A stretch of DNA of 64,000 nt from Beijerinckiaceae bacterium. GTDB taxonomy: Bacteria > Pseudomonadota > Alphaproteobacteria > Rhizobiales > Beijerinckiaceae. A program made the translations under genes and the position numbers. Positions 47,287 to 56,285 of the stretch are shown here, piece by piece. The notes beneath the pieces were generated by a model, which had not been told where the DNA came from, ran no database searches, and was given only the letters and a program-made list of their open reading frames with translations. Numbering within the stretch: position 1 is the stretch's first letter; the number at the start of each line of letters is the position of its first letter. Where the stretch lies: positions 62,001 through 126,000 of the forward strand of contig JAJPIC010000028.1 of assembly GCA_021324915.1 (NCBI GenBank), in the 5' to 3' direction.

Positions 47287-48405
47287 TCAAACCCGCATCG
47301 GCATCAGCACATAGAGCGCGGCGGCCCCTTCGCGATCGAGGACGAGCGTCGGCGAGCCGGCATCGGCCAGCTTGAAAAGGGCGGTATCGCCGTCGAGCTG
47401 GCCGGTGATGTCGAGCAGGTAGCGGGCGTTGAATCCGATATCGATGGGCGCCGCGTCGTAATCGACTTCGAGCTCCTCGACCGCCGAGCCGGAATCCGGG
47501 TTGTTCACGGAGAGCGTGAGCTTGCCGTCGGCTATTCCGAGCTTCACCGCGCGGCCGCGTTCGGACGAGATGGTCGAGACGCGATCGACGGCCTGCTGGA
47601 ACGGAACGCGATCGACGGTCAGATATTTGTCGTTGGCGGTCGGAATGACGCGCGCATAATCCGGAAATGTGCCGTCGATGAGCTTGGTCGTCAGTACGAC
47701 GTCGTCGAAGCTGAAACGCGCCTTGGTCGGTGAGATTTCGACCGTGACCTCCTGCGCCAAATCCTCGATCAGCTTTTGCACCTCGCTCACCGCCTTGCGC
47801 GGAATGATGACGCCCGGCAGGCCGACTGCGCCGGGGGGCGCCGCGATTTCGACGCGTGCCAATCTGTGGCCGTCGGTCGCAACCGCCCGCAGCATCGGGT
47901 GCCCCTCGGACTCGATCGCGTGCAGATAGATGCCATTGAGGTAATAGCGCGTCTCTTCGTTCGAAATGGCGAACTGCGTCTTGTCGATCAGCTTCTTGAG
48001 ATCGGCGGCGGACAATTTGAATTTATGCGTGAAGTCGGAAGCCGTGAGATCGGGAAAGTCGCTTTCGGGCAGCGCCTGCAGCTGAAAACGCGAGCGGCCG
48101 GAGCGCAGAAGAAATTGGGCGCTATCCTCGCCGCCTTCGAGGGAGATCTGCGCGCCCTCCGGCAATTTGCGGACGACCTCGTAGAGGATATGCGCCGGCA
48201 GCGTCGTCGCACCCGCCTGACCGACGTCGGCGGGAATGCGCTCGGTGACTTCGAGGTCGAGATCGGTGGCCTTCAACAGCACCGAGCGGCCTTCCGCCGC
48301 AAACAGCACGTTGGAGAGAATGGGGATCGTCGTGCGTCGCTCAACGACGCGATGCATATGGCTCAGCGCCTTTACGAGGGCAGCTCTTTCGAGAGTTACT
48401 TGCAT
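47287..48405 (-). CDS. dnaN: DNA polymerase III subunit beta (sliding clamp)
   Basis: Ring-forming processivity clamp of the replicative polymerase, 372 residues with the three-fold repeated clamp domain. The start MQVTLERAALVKALSHMHRV and the C-terminal VLMPMRV (the usual MPMRL-type end) fit. LPAHILYEVVRKLPEG and FPDYARVIPTANDKYLTVDR are internal landmarks. It stands apart from dnaA and recF, as in many Hyphomicrobiales. Convergent with the SGNH gene, with only one base between the stop codons, so no room for a terminator. Confidence 0.97.
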   Translation of the reverse strand: MQVTLERAALVKALSHMHRVVERRTTIPILSNVLFAAEGRSVLLKATDLDLEVTERIPADVGQAGATTLPAHILYEVVRKLPEGAQISLEGGEDSAQFLLRSGRSRFQLQALPESDFPDLTASDFTHKFKLSAADLKKLIDKTQFAISNEETRYYLNGIYLHAIESEGHPMLRAVATDGHRLARVEIAAPPGAVGLPGVIIPRKAVSEVQKLIEDLAQEVTVEISPTKARFSFDDVVLTTKLIDGTFPDYARVIPTANDKYLTVDRVPFQQAVDRVSTISSERGRAVKLGIADGKLTLSVNNPDSGSAVEELEVDYDAAPIDIGFNARYLLDITGQLDGDTALFKLADAGSPTLVLDREGAAALYVLMPMRV

Positions 48406-48620
48406 GTGACAAACCCAATCTGCTCAACCCGTGCCGGCCACCCCGCCGGGGGCGCAACTGTGGCGCGGCTATGGCGAAATCGCAAGCGAAGGGCCGGCCA
48501 AATGCCCAACATTCCTCGCGCCGGCGCTTATTTTACCCCACCTTAATCCGCCCGCTCTAGCCTTGATCTGCCCGTCGCGGACCTCGCGTTCGGCGGGATG
48601 TCTCCATCAGGCGCACGGGC

Positions 48621-50729
48621 ATGGCCAAGGGCAGCGGCGCGCGGCGCGAACCGACCTTCGAGGACGAGGAAGAAGACGAGCGGCCGCGGCGCCGAAAGCG
48701 AAGGCGCTCGCTCCTCGGCGCCCTGGTCTATTGGTCGCTGATGCTCGTCATCTGGGGTGCCGTCGGCGCAACCTGCCTCGTTCTCTACTACGCGGCGCAA
48801 TTGCCGCCGATCGACCAACTCGCCGTTCCGAAGCGCCCGCCCAATATCGCGATCCTTGCCGACGACGGTTCGCTGCTGGCCAATCGCGGCGATACGGGGG
48901 GCGCCGCTATCCACCTTTCGGAACTGCCGGACTATCTGCCCAAAGCCTTTATCGCGATCGAGGACCGCCGCTTCTACCAACATTGGGGCGTCGATCCGCT
49001 CGGCATTCTGCGCGCGCTCTTCCGCGATGCCATCGGCCGGGGCTCAATGGAAGGCGGCTCGACGCTGACCCAGCAGCTCGCCAAGAACCTGTTCCTGACC
49101 CAAGAGCGCACGCTCTCGCGCAAAATCCAGGAAGCGATCCTCGCCGTCTGGCTCGAACATAAATATTCGAAGGATCAGATCCTCGAGCTCTATTTGAACC
49201 GCGTCTATTTCGGCTCGGGCGCGTTCGGCGTCGAAGCCGCCGCACAGAAATATTTCGGCCATAGCGCGCGCACTGTGACTTTGCCGGAAGCCGCCATGCT
49301 TGCCGGCCTCATGAAGGCGCCGACGCGCTATGCGCCGAACCATAATCTCTCCGCCGCCATCGACCGCGCCACCGACGTCATCACCGCCATGGCGCAGGAG
49401 GGCTATATCACCGAGGCGCAGGCGAGCCTGGCGCTGGCGCGCCCCGCACAGCCGGTCAGCGGAAAGGGCTCGGGTTCGGTCAATTACGTCGCCGATTACG
49501 TGATGGATCAACTCGACGATACGATCGGGGCGATCGACCAGGACATCGTCGTCTCGACCACGATCAGCGCCAAATTGCAATCTGCGGCGGAACACGCACT
49601 CACGGAAGAGCTCGACGCGAAGGGCGGACATTATGGCGTCAGTCAAGGGGCGCTGGTGGCGCTCGACCCAGACGGGGCTTTGCGCGCGCTCGTCGGCGGG
49701 CGCAGCTATGCGGAGAGCCAGTTCGACCGGGCGGTCGCTGCCAAGCGGCAGCCGGGTTCGACTTTCAAGCCCTTCGTCTATTTGACCGCGCTCGAACGCG
49801 GACTGACCCCCGACACGGTGCGTAACGACGCGCCGATCAATATCAGAGGCTGGCGGCCGGAAGATTATGAGCGCCAATATCTGGGGCCGGTGACGCTCAC
49901 GAGGGCCCTGGCGCTGTCGCTCAATACGGTTGCGGTGCGGGTCGGTCTCGAGGTCGGGCCGGGCGCCGTCATCAAAACCGCGCATCGGCTCGGCATCACC
50001 TCGGATCTGCAGGCCAATGCCTCGATCGCGCTCGGCACGTCGGAAGTCACGCCGCTGGAACTCGTGACCGCCTATGTCCCCTTCGCCAACGGCGGGGTCG
50101 GCGTCGAACCCTATGTGATCACCAAGATCCGCACGGCGCGCGGCAAGCTCCTCTTCAAGCACGAAGAGGAAGATTATCCGCGCGTCATCGAGCCCGAATA
50201 TGTCGCGATGATGAACTCGATGTTGCGCGAGACGTTGGTAAGCGGCACCGCGCGGAGGGCGGAATTGCCCGGCTGGGATGCGGCCGGCAAGACCGGCACG
50301 AGCCAGGATTTTCGCGACGCCTGGTTCGTCGGCTACACGAGCCGGCTCGTTGCCGGCGTCTGGCTCGGCAATGACGACAACGCGCCGACAAAAAAAGCAT
50401 CAGGCGGCAGCCTGCCGGTCGAGATCTGGTCGAAGTTCATGCGTGTGGCGCATGAGGATTTGTCACCTCAGCCGCTTCCCGGCGGCACTTGGAGCGCGCC
50501 GCAGACACAATCGATTCCGATCGCGAGCGATATCTTCAATTTTCTGACCGGGCAGGATCATGCGAACCCGGCGCATGAGAGAGCGGGACCGCCGATCGCG
50601 CTCGGCCAAGCTCCGATGCACGTCGCGCCGCGGACGGCGCGGCGCGAAGATAATGGGCTTGTTCCGCCCGCTTCCATTCCGAACGGCCAGGCGGCGGATC
50701 AGAACAAGCCGTTCTTCGGATTGTTCTAG
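48621..50729 (+). CDS. Class A penicillin-binding protein (PBP1A type)
   Basis: Bifunctional peptidoglycan glycosyltransferase and transpeptidase, 702 residues. A basic and acidic cytoplasmic tail (EDEEEDERPRRRKRRR) precedes one membrane helix (residues 33-56). The GT51 domain has EDRRFYQHWGVD with catalytic Glu114 and GGSTLTQQLAKNLFL. The transpeptidase domain has the active serine in GSTFKP (Ser380), SLNT as the SxN motif, and KTGTS (Lys557). An extended C-terminus is Pro/Ala-rich. All catalytic residues are present. Confidence 0.95.
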   Translation: MAKGSGARREPTFEDEEEDERPRRRKRRRSLLGALVYWSLMLVIWGAVGATCLVLYYAAQLPPIDQLAVPKRPPNIAILADDGSLLANRGDTGGAAIHLSELPDYLPKAFIAIEDRRFYQHWGVDPLGILRALFRDAIGRGSMEGGSTLTQQLAKNLFLTQERTLSRKIQEAILAVWLEHKYSKDQILELYLNRVYFGSGAFGVEAAAQKYFGHSARTVTLPEAAMLAGLMKAPTRYAPNHNLSAAIDRATDVITAMAQEGYITEAQASLALARPAQPVSGKGSGSVNYVADYVMDQLDDTIGAIDQDIVVSTTISAKLQSAAEHALTEELDAKGGHYGVSQGALVALDPDGALRALVGGRSYAESQFDRAVAAKRQPGSTFKPFVYLTALERGLTPDTVRNDAPINIRGWRPEDYERQYLGPVTLTRALALSLNTVAVRVGLEVGPGAVIKTAHRLGITSDLQANASIALGTSEVTPLELVTAYVPFANGGVGVEPYVITKIRTARGKLLFKHEEEDYPRVIEPEYVAMMNSMLRETLVSGTARRAELPGWDAAGKTGTSQDFRDAWFVGYTSRLVAGVWLGNDDNAPTKKASGGSLPVEIWSKFMRVAHEDLSPQPLPGGTWSAPQTQSIPIASDIFNFLTGQDHANPAHERAGPPIALGQAPMHVAPRTARREDNGLVPPASIPNGQAADQNKPFFGLF

Positions 50730-50810
50730 GCTCGGTCAACCTCCCGATGACGCGGATCCGCGTGCACTCATAATGCGTGCGGGCGTAGCCTTTTCTTTTC
50801 AGAGGGTGCG

Positions 50811-51068
50811 TCAGTGCACGCTGACCGTCTCGAGCTCGTGCTGCATTGCATTGGCGAGCGCTGCGTCGCGCGAATCGGTGAGCACGATCGGCACGCCGTC
50901 CGCGCCAAGGAGGGCAAAGAGCTGCAGACCGGGCTGGATTGGCGGAGCCTGCGGAAAGAGCTTGGAGACGTCCTCCGAGCGCATTTCGCGGACATAGGCG
51001 AGCGAGCCGCCGCCCAAATGGGCGAATTGCTCTTCGCTGAAAGGTGGGGATTTGGTCCGGTCCAACAT
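50811..51068 (-). CDS. DUF1150 family protein
   Basis: An 85-residue cytoplasmic protein, an alphaproteobacterial family of unknown function. The typical central motif FAHLGGGSLAYVREMRSEDV is present, and GVPIVLTDSRDAALANA closes the protein. I chose the ATG at 51068 because AAGGAG lies seven bases upstream; the open frame to 51116 overlaps the hsp20 stop. The gene sits 47 bases downstream of hsp20, the usual partner, so a stress-related role is plausible. Confidence 0.88.
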   Translation of the reverse strand: MLDRTKSPPFSEEQFAHLGGGSLAYVREMRSEDVSKLFPQAPPIQPGLQLFALLGADGVPIVLTDSRDAALANAMQHELETVSVH

Positions 51069-51115
51069 TGTCACTCCTTCTGCGGTCTCTCGGAGACCCG
51101 CACGGATGCGAACCA

Positions 51116-51535
51116 TCAGTCTCGCATCATGATCTCGATCTTCTTAACCATTCGTGCCGGTTCAGGCCGAATCAGATCGATCGTGAGCAGTCCATTGGTA
51201 AGATCGGCTCCGGCAACCTGCATTCCGTCGGCGAGCAGGAACACGCGTTGAAATTGGCGCGCTGCAATGCCGCGATGCAGGAACTGGCGCTCCCTTTCCT
51301 CCTTCTGCCGGCCGCGGACGACGAGCTGTCTCTCCTCGACCTCGATCTCCAATTGGTCGCGGACAAAGCCTGCCACGGCCAAGGTGATTCTGATCCGTTC
51401 GGCTTGCCCGCCGCTTTCGGCGATCCGCTCGATATTATAGGGCGGATAACCGTCGGCGGCCTTTGCCACCCGATCGATCGCCCGTTCGAACTCGTCGAAG
51501 CCGAGCAGAAAAGGCGATTGCAACGTGCGTGACAT
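51116..51535 (-). CDS. Small heat-shock protein, Hsp20/IbpA family
   Basis: ATP-independent holdase, 139 residues from the ATG at 51535 (start MSRTLQSPFLLGFDEFERAI; the frame extends upstream without similarity). The alpha-crystallin domain spans about residues 33-125 with the conserved YNIERI, VAGFVRDQLEIEVEERQLVV and ending GLLTIDLIRPEP. The family's IxI/V-type C-terminal motif is IEIM. DUF1150 follows in the same direction. Typically heat-induced; no ROSE-like leader hairpin was identified. Confidence 0.93.
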   Translation of the reverse strand: MSRTLQSPFLLGFDEFERAIDRVAKAADGYPPYNIERIAESGGQAERIRITLAVAGFVRDQLEIEVEERQLVVRGRQKEERERQFLHRGIAARQFQRVFLLADGMQVAGADLTNGLLTIDLIRPEPARMVKKIEIMMRD

Positions 51536-51745
51536 GAGCGAAGCCTTCAGGCCTTCGTGGTGGAGGCCCGCAAGGCGCCTCCGTCTCGAAAATATGGAGG
51601 GCGGGCCGGCGCGTTCAAGGCCGGCGCGTCGAGGTCGGCGCGCCTGAGTAGCTGCCCAAAGGTGGAAGCCGGCTTTGGAAATCCGATGCTGAAACAAAAA
51701 CCTACCGGCGCGGCGCCGATAGATCCACTGGCGCTTTCGGTGCAG

Positions 51746-52741
51746 CTACATAGCGCTCGGCAGCACGCGGTCCGGCGGCCGATGTCCGTCCATGAAGGTC
51801 TTGACGTTGACGATGACCTTCTCGCCCATGTCGATGCGGCCCTCGCGCGTCGCCGAACCCATGTGCGGAAGAAGCGTCACCTTGCCCGCATTGGCGAGCT
51901 TGACGAGCTTGGGCGAGATCGCCGGCTCATGTTCGAACACATCGAGGCCTGCACCGGCAAGCTCGCCCGTTTCCAGCATTTCGATCAGCGCGTCCTCGTC
52001 GATGATCTCGCCGCGCGCCGTGTTGACGATGATCGCATGCGGGCGAAGATATTTGAGCCGACGCGCCGAAAGCAGATGATAGGTGGCGGGCGTATGCGGA
52101 CAATTGACCGAGACAATGTCCATGCGCGCCAGCATCTGATCGAGCGATTCCCAATAGGTCGCTTCGAGCGCCTCTTCGATCGCCGGCGCGACGCGGCGGC
52201 GGTTGTGATAATGGATCTGCAAGCCGAACGCCATCGCGCGTCGTGCGACCGCCTGGCCGATGCGGCCCATCCCGACGATGCCGAGTCTCTTGCCGGTGAT
52301 TCTCGCGCCGAGCATCCAGGTCGGCGACCAGCCGCCCCAATTGCCCGCCGGAATGATGTTGGCGCCTTCGACGAGGCGGCGCGCGACGGAAAGGATCAGC
52401 GCCATCGTCATGTCGGCCGTGTCCTGCGTCAGCACGCCTGGCGTATTCGTGACCGTGATGCCGCGCTTCACCGCTGTGCCGACGTCGATATTGTCGACGC
52501 CATTGCCGAAATTCGCGATCAATTTGAGCTGGCTGCCGGCCTTCTCGATCAACGCCGCATCGATCCGATCGGTGACCGTCGGAACGAGGACATCGGCGAC
52601 ATTCACGGCCTCGGCGAGCTCGGCCTCGGACAGCGGCTTGTCCTCGAGGTTGAGTCGCGCGTCGAAAAGCTCGCACATGCGCGTCTCGACGATGTCCGGC
52701 AATTTGCGCGTGACGATAACGAGAGGCTTCCTTTTGCCCAT
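51746..52741 (-). CDS. D-2-hydroxyacid dehydrogenase (glyoxylate/hydroxypyruvate reductase type)
   Basis: NAD(P)-dependent reductase, 331 residues. The nucleotide-binding motif is GMGRIGQAVARRAMAFGLQI, the catalytic Arg lies in NTARGEIID, Glu in LDVFEHEPAIS, and His in TLLPHMGSATREGR. The NFGNGVDNIDV signature binds the carboxylate. Glyoxylate or hydroxypyruvate is the likely substrate, which would fit photorespiratory glycolate metabolism of a RuBisCO-bearing organism or the serine cycle of a methylotroph; the sequence does not decide between them. Confidence 0.9.
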   Translation of the reverse strand: MGKRKPLVIVTRKLPDIVETRMCELFDARLNLEDKPLSEAELAEAVNVADVLVPTVTDRIDAALIEKAGSQLKLIANFGNGVDNIDVGTAVKRGITVTNTPGVLTQDTADMTMALILSVARRLVEGANIIPAGNWGGWSPTWMLGARITGKRLGIVGMGRIGQAVARRAMAFGLQIHYHNRRRVAPAIEEALEATYWESLDQMLARMDIVSVNCPHTPATYHLLSARRLKYLRPHAIIVNTARGEIIDEDALIEMLETGELAGAGLDVFEHEPAISPKLVKLANAGKVTLLPHMGSATREGRIDMGEKVIVNVKTFMDGHRPPDRVLPSAM

Positions 52742-53082
52742 TCTTCATCCCGTGTTGGGCCGCTTGCGGGGGCCGCGGCGCCGATCTTCTCGCACGAACC
52801 CTCGGCGCCGGGTCGGCCAAGGACGAGATCGGGCCTTGGCATTTGGCCCCGATCCGCCGGCCTCTCTAGCAGATGGGCATCCAAACACAAGAATGGCAAG
52901 GCGAACGGCTCATGCGACCGGTCCAGCCTGCGAAGCCGCCGCGGCGGCGCGTAAACAGGAGACCACAGGTCACGATTGGCGCAAAATCGATGGCCATATT
53001 GCACGCGGCGCCGAATCGCATCTCCCGGATGGCCGGCACTGTGCTAGGTGCAGCGTGTTCGGACGGTTCTCGGATTCATCGG
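52742..53082. other. Intergenic region, no gene seen
   Basis: 341 bases between the divergent hydroxyacid dehydrogenase and SH3 genes. GC-rich, with several short inverted repeats such as GGGCCTTGGCATTTGGCCCC (52831-52850) whose role is unclear. The SH3 gene frame stays open far upstream, back to 52873, but the product before residue 70 has no signal or domain. I see no clear promoter. Confidence 0.4.
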
Positions 53083-53658
53083 ATGGCGGCACGTCGAATT
53101 GAAAGCATAAGCGTGCGGCGCAGCCTCAAATTCTTGTGGATGTGCGGCTTCGCCTTCATTCTCGGCGGCCTTGCCGTGCCGGCACATGCCGAGACCGCCG
53201 CACAAGAAGAGGGCCAACAGGTCGGGCGCGTGAGCGGCCTGCCGCTGCCGCGTTTCGTCAGCCTCAAGTTCGACCGGGTCAATCTCCGCGAGGGCCCTTC
53301 GAAGGATCATCGCACGACCTGGATTTACGAACGCGCCGGGCTGCCGATCGAAGTTACCGCCGAGTTCGGAATTTGGCGCAAGGTGCGCGATTCGGACGGA
53401 ACGGAAGGTTGGGTGTTGCACACTGTCCTCTCCGGACGCCGCACGGCCATTATCGCGCCGTGGAAAAAGGGCGAGGCCTTTCCGCTCTATGCCCAGCCCG
53501 CCGCGGATTCCGATCCCGTCGCGCGCCTGGAAACCGGCGTAATCGGCAGTATCCACTCATGCGACGGCAAATGGTGCGAGATCTCGGGAGAGGGATTCGA
53601 CGGTTACATCCAGCAGACCCTGCTGTGGGGCGTCTATCCCAACGAGAAGATCGAATGA
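53083..53658 (+). CDS. Exported SH3 domain protein (DUF1058-type)
   Basis: A 191-residue secreted protein. A signal peptide (about residues 1-36, with WMCGFAFILGGLAVPAHAE and cleavage after AHA) leads to two bacterial SH3-like segments: VNLREGPSKDHRTTWIYERA with GWVLHTVLSGRR, then a second copy ending GYIQQTLLWGVYPNEKIE. Such domains bind cell-wall peptides. The start at 53083 is chosen because the signal peptide begins there; the ribosome site is weak. Convergent with the hydrolase gene, 39 bases away. Confidence 0.8.
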   Translation: MAARRIESISVRRSLKFLWMCGFAFILGGLAVPAHAETAAQEEGQQVGRVSGLPLPRFVSLKFDRVNLREGPSKDHRTTWIYERAGLPIEVTAEFGIWRKVRDSDGTEGWVLHTVLSGRRTAIIAPWKKGEAFPLYAQPAADSDPVARLETGVIGSIHSCDGKWCEISGEGFDGYIQQTLLWGVYPNEKIE

Positions 53659-53697
53659 GCCGTCCGCTCGGGGAGCGGCGGCCCAGGATTTGCCGCT

Positions 53698-54543
53698 TCA
53701 GCGGAGGAGAAAGTCGCGGATCGCCGCAGCAATCTCCGCGGCATGTGTCTCCAGCGCAAAATGTCCTGTGTCGAAGAAGCGGACAATTGCGTCCGGAATA
53801 TCTCGCTTGAATGCCTCGGCCCCCGGGGGAAGGAAGAACGGATCGTTCTTGCCCCAGACGGCGAGGAACGGCGGCTTGTGGGTGCGGAAATAGCTCTGGA
53901 ACGTAGGATAGAGCGCGACGTTGCTCTTATAGTCGCCGAACAAATCGAGCTGCACGTCGGCCGCGCCGCTGCGGTTCAGATAGAAATTATCCAGTGAATA
54001 GCCGTCGGGCGAAACGAGCGTCGGGTCGGGCACCCCGTGCGTATATTGCCAGATCGTCGCCTCGGGCTCGAGGAAAGCGCGCAATGCTTCGCGATTGGCC
54101 TGCGATCCATCCTGCCAATAAGCGCGGATCGGATTCCAGCCTTCGCTCAATCCCTCCTCATAGGCATTGCCGTTCTGCGAAATGATGGCCGCGATCCGCT
54201 CCGGATGCTTCACCGCGAGCCGGAAGCCGGTCGGCGCGCCATAATCGAAGACGTAAACGGCGAAGCGATCGAATCCGATCACATCGGTGAAGCGATCGAT
54301 CGCGTCCGCGATCTTCTCGAAGCTATGGCCGCGGCCCGGCATATCGGAATTGCCGAAACCGGGCAGGTCGGGGGCGACGATATGAAAGCGGTCGGCGAGG
54401 CGCGGGATGAGGTCGCGGAACATATGGCCGGCGCTCGGGAAGCCGTGGAGCAGCAGGAGTTTCGGGCCATGTGTCGGGCCGGCCTCGCGATAGAAGATCT
54501 TGAAACCGTCTACGTCGGCAGTCCGGTATTTGATGGCGGTCAT
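53698..54543 (-). CDS. Alpha/beta hydrolase, epoxide-hydrolase/dehalogenase-like
   Basis: A 281-residue alpha/beta-fold enzyme from the ATG at 54543 (GAGAAGG upstream). The oxyanion loop is LLHGFPSAGHMF, the nucleophile lies in YVFDYGAP (Asp100), and the base His is in FFDTGHFALETHA. An Asp nucleophile points to the epoxide hydrolase/haloalkane dehalogenase branch rather than Ser esterases. The wedge APDLPGFGNSDMPGRG follows the family. It is divergent from a CGNR regulator, with an inverted repeat between them. Substrate unknown. Confidence 0.85.
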   Translation of the reverse strand: MTAIKYRTADVDGFKIFYREAGPTHGPKLLLLHGFPSAGHMFRDLIPRLADRFHIVAPDLPGFGNSDMPGRGHSFEKIADAIDRFTDVIGFDRFAVYVFDYGAPTGFRLAVKHPERIAAIISQNGNAYEEGLSEGWNPIRAYWQDGSQANREALRAFLEPEATIWQYTHGVPDPTLVSPDGYSLDNFYLNRSGAADVQLDLFGDYKSNVALYPTFQSYFRTHKPPFLAVWGKNDPFFLPPGAEAFKRDIPDAIVRFFDTGHFALETHAAEIAAAIRDFLLR

Positions 54544-54643
54544 GGTGGATTTCCTTCTCCGGTGGGGCCTTGGGATCTGTTTGGACTCACGAGCTGCTGC
54601 CGGCTTACGGCGACCGTCTCGCTCATCCTGTCCCTCGGACGGC

Positions 54644-54674
54644 ATAACCTTATTAATGTGATCTAGACGGTTAT
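54644..54674. promoter_or_regulatory. ATAACC-N19-GGTTAT inverted repeat, candidate operator
   Basis: Perfect 6-base arms (ATAACC / GGTTAT) spanning an AT-rich centre containing TTATTAATGTGATCTAGA, in the 238-base gap between the hydrolase and the CGNR gene. It lies about 100 bases from either start. A position between divergent genes and an arm spacing of two helical turns fit a dimeric regulator site, possibly for the CGNR protein itself. Confidence 0.45.
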
Positions 54675-54781
54675 TCTGGGCCGAGTAACTTGTCAAGGCG
54701 CTATAGAGAGGTTAGCTCATTGGAGCGCAAATCTCCCCCTGCCCAAAGCTGCCGCAAGCGATCGGGCACGCAAGAGGACCC

Positions 54782-55408
54782 ATGATGACCCGCTCGCCTG
54801 CGATCTTTGTCGGCGACGCACCCGGCTTGGATTTTCTGAATTCAGTCGCGACGCCGGTCGATACCCCTATCGATTGGATCAGCGACGGAGAGGGCTTGCT
54901 GAACTGGCTGGAACAAGCGCGGCTTGTGCCCGTCTCAGTGCTCGAAACGATTCGAGTGGAGGCGCTTCCGCGTGAACTCGACGAGGCCGCAGATCAAGCA
55001 AGACGTCTGCGCGAATGGTTCAGAGGTTTCGTGCAAAAGCACAGGGGCCGCCCCTTGGGGAAGGAAAGCCTGGCAGAACTCGAGCCGTTGAATCGCTTGC
55101 TCGGCCGCGACGAGGCGTTCCGCCGGATCGTGCCGCGGGAGCACGAAGGTTTGCCGTTCGAACTCCAATTCGAGCGGAGATGGCGTTCGCCCGAGGCGCT
55201 TCTCCTTCCGATCGGCGAAGCGCTGGCCGAGTTCGTTTGCACCGAGGATTTTTCGAATGTGAAGGCTTGTGAGGGGCCCGTGTGCACGCTGCTTTTTGCC
55301 GATCATACGCGCGGCCATGTGCGGCGCTGGTGCAGCATGGCTCTCTGCGGAAACCGGGCGAAGCAAGCGGCCCATCGCCGGCGGCTCAAGGCTCATCGAC
55401 ACCAATAG
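54782..55408 (+). CDS. CGNR zinc finger transcriptional regulator-like protein
   Basis: A 208-residue protein of the ABATE/CGNR family. An N-terminal ligand-sensing region (PGLDFLNSVATP) precedes the C-terminal zinc finger CEGPVCTLLFADHTRGHVRRWC...CGNRAKQAAHRRR, with the Cys pair, the RRWCSM and the name-giving CGNR. It probably regulates the divergent hydrolase and itself. Two ATG codons stand in tandem; I use the first. It is convergent with irr, 12 bases from its stop. Confidence 0.88.
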   Translation: MMTRSPAIFVGDAPGLDFLNSVATPVDTPIDWISDGEGLLNWLEQARLVPVSVLETIRVEALPRELDEAADQARRLREWFRGFVQKHRGRPLGKESLAELEPLNRLLGRDEAFRRIVPREHEGLPFELQFERRWRSPEALLLPIGEALAEFVCTEDFSNVKACEGPVCTLLFADHTRGHVRRWCSMALCGNRAKQAAHRRRLKAHRHQ

Positions 55409-55420
55409 CCTGGCTTGCAG

Positions 55421-55891
55421 CTAACCCTTCAGCCGGATCACCACATCGACGCGGTCGATCCGCGTGCCCTTGGGCGGCTCTGGCAGGCGGCTCATGTCGA
55501 TTTCGACCTGCGGAATGTCGATCAGCGTATTGCTGCTCTCGATCAGGAAATGCGCGTGCTGCGACACGTTCGTATCGAAATAGGCTTTTGACCCGTCGAC
55601 CGCGATTTCGCGCAGAAGGCCCGCTTCGGTGAACTGATGCAAGCAATTATAGATTGTCGCGAGCGAGACGGGCACGCGCGAGGCTTGTGCCTCTTCGAGC
55701 AACTTTTCGGCGCTCACATGCCGGTCGCCCTTGCTGAACAAAAGCCAGCCGAGTGCGACGCGCTGTCGCGTGGGCCTCAGCCCAGCGGAGCGCAATTTCG
55801 CACGCAAGTCGTGGACCGGACAGCCGACAGGCGCGCTGCCTGGCGCCGGCCTTTGGATCGACCCGCCCTGGTTTGCCTTCGGTTCGTTCAT
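55421..55891 (-). CDS. irr: Iron response regulator Irr (Fur family)
   Basis: Heme- and iron-responsive repressor of Hyphomicrobiales. I start at the ATG at 55891 (156 residues), with AAGGGA seven bases upstream. A Cys-Pro heme regulatory motif is seen near the N-terminus in GCPVHDLR (Cys24), followed by LRSAGLRPTRQRVALGWLLF for the winged helix and SLATIYNCLHQFTEAGLL for the recognition region. The His-rich patch is NVSQHAHFLIE. Heme binding is expected to destabilise the protein when iron is sufficient. It is divergent from fabA. No full Irr (ICE) box was found in the intergenic region. Confidence 0.92.
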   Translation of the reverse strand: MNEPKANQGGSIQRPAPGSAPVGCPVHDLRAKLRSAGLRPTRQRVALGWLLFSKGDRHVSAEKLLEEAQASRVPVSLATIYNCLHQFTEAGLLREIAVDGSKAYFDTNVSQHAHFLIESSNTLIDIPQVEIDMSRLPEPPKGTRIDRVDVVIRLKG

Positions 55892-56285
55892 TGGCTCCCT
55901 TAACCGCCGCCGTCTCCTCTCGAAAGATACGACAAGTTCACGTCCTGACAAGGGCTTTGCCCGGTATGGCCACAGACCGCGGGCGCCGGCCTCACAGGCC
56001 CGAGTCGGGCTGAGAAGCGCCGGTGCGCAGCTCATCCGGAGGACGTTCGCTGTTGCTGCAGCGCAACCGAGCCTAACGCGCAGCTTCCCCTTGCGAGGCG
56101 CGCCGCGATCCATATCTTGGCGTCCGGAGCAGGCGGGAGCAGCGGCGTTGGATTGAGCAGGGAATTCGATGCGGTACTGAGTTTCGGGCCGCTTCCTCGC
56201 TGCTGCGGCCTATGTTAGAAGCCGCGAACTTCGCTCCGCGTCGCTGCGCCGCCTTCGGGGCGAGCACAAAGAAAGAGAAAGCGCG
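55892..56285. other. irr-fabA divergent intergenic region
   Basis: 394 bases between divergent irr and fabA. A frame running back from irr to 56113 has no similarity. A single TTAGAA half-site occurs near 56215, but the matching TTCTAA partner at the correct spacing is absent. No other element is recognised. Both promoters must lie here. Confidence 0.5.

Noticed and set aside
56205-56240. Possible Irr box (TTAGAA half-site) between irr and fabA
   Set aside because: Only one half is present; the inverted partner is not at the right spacing.
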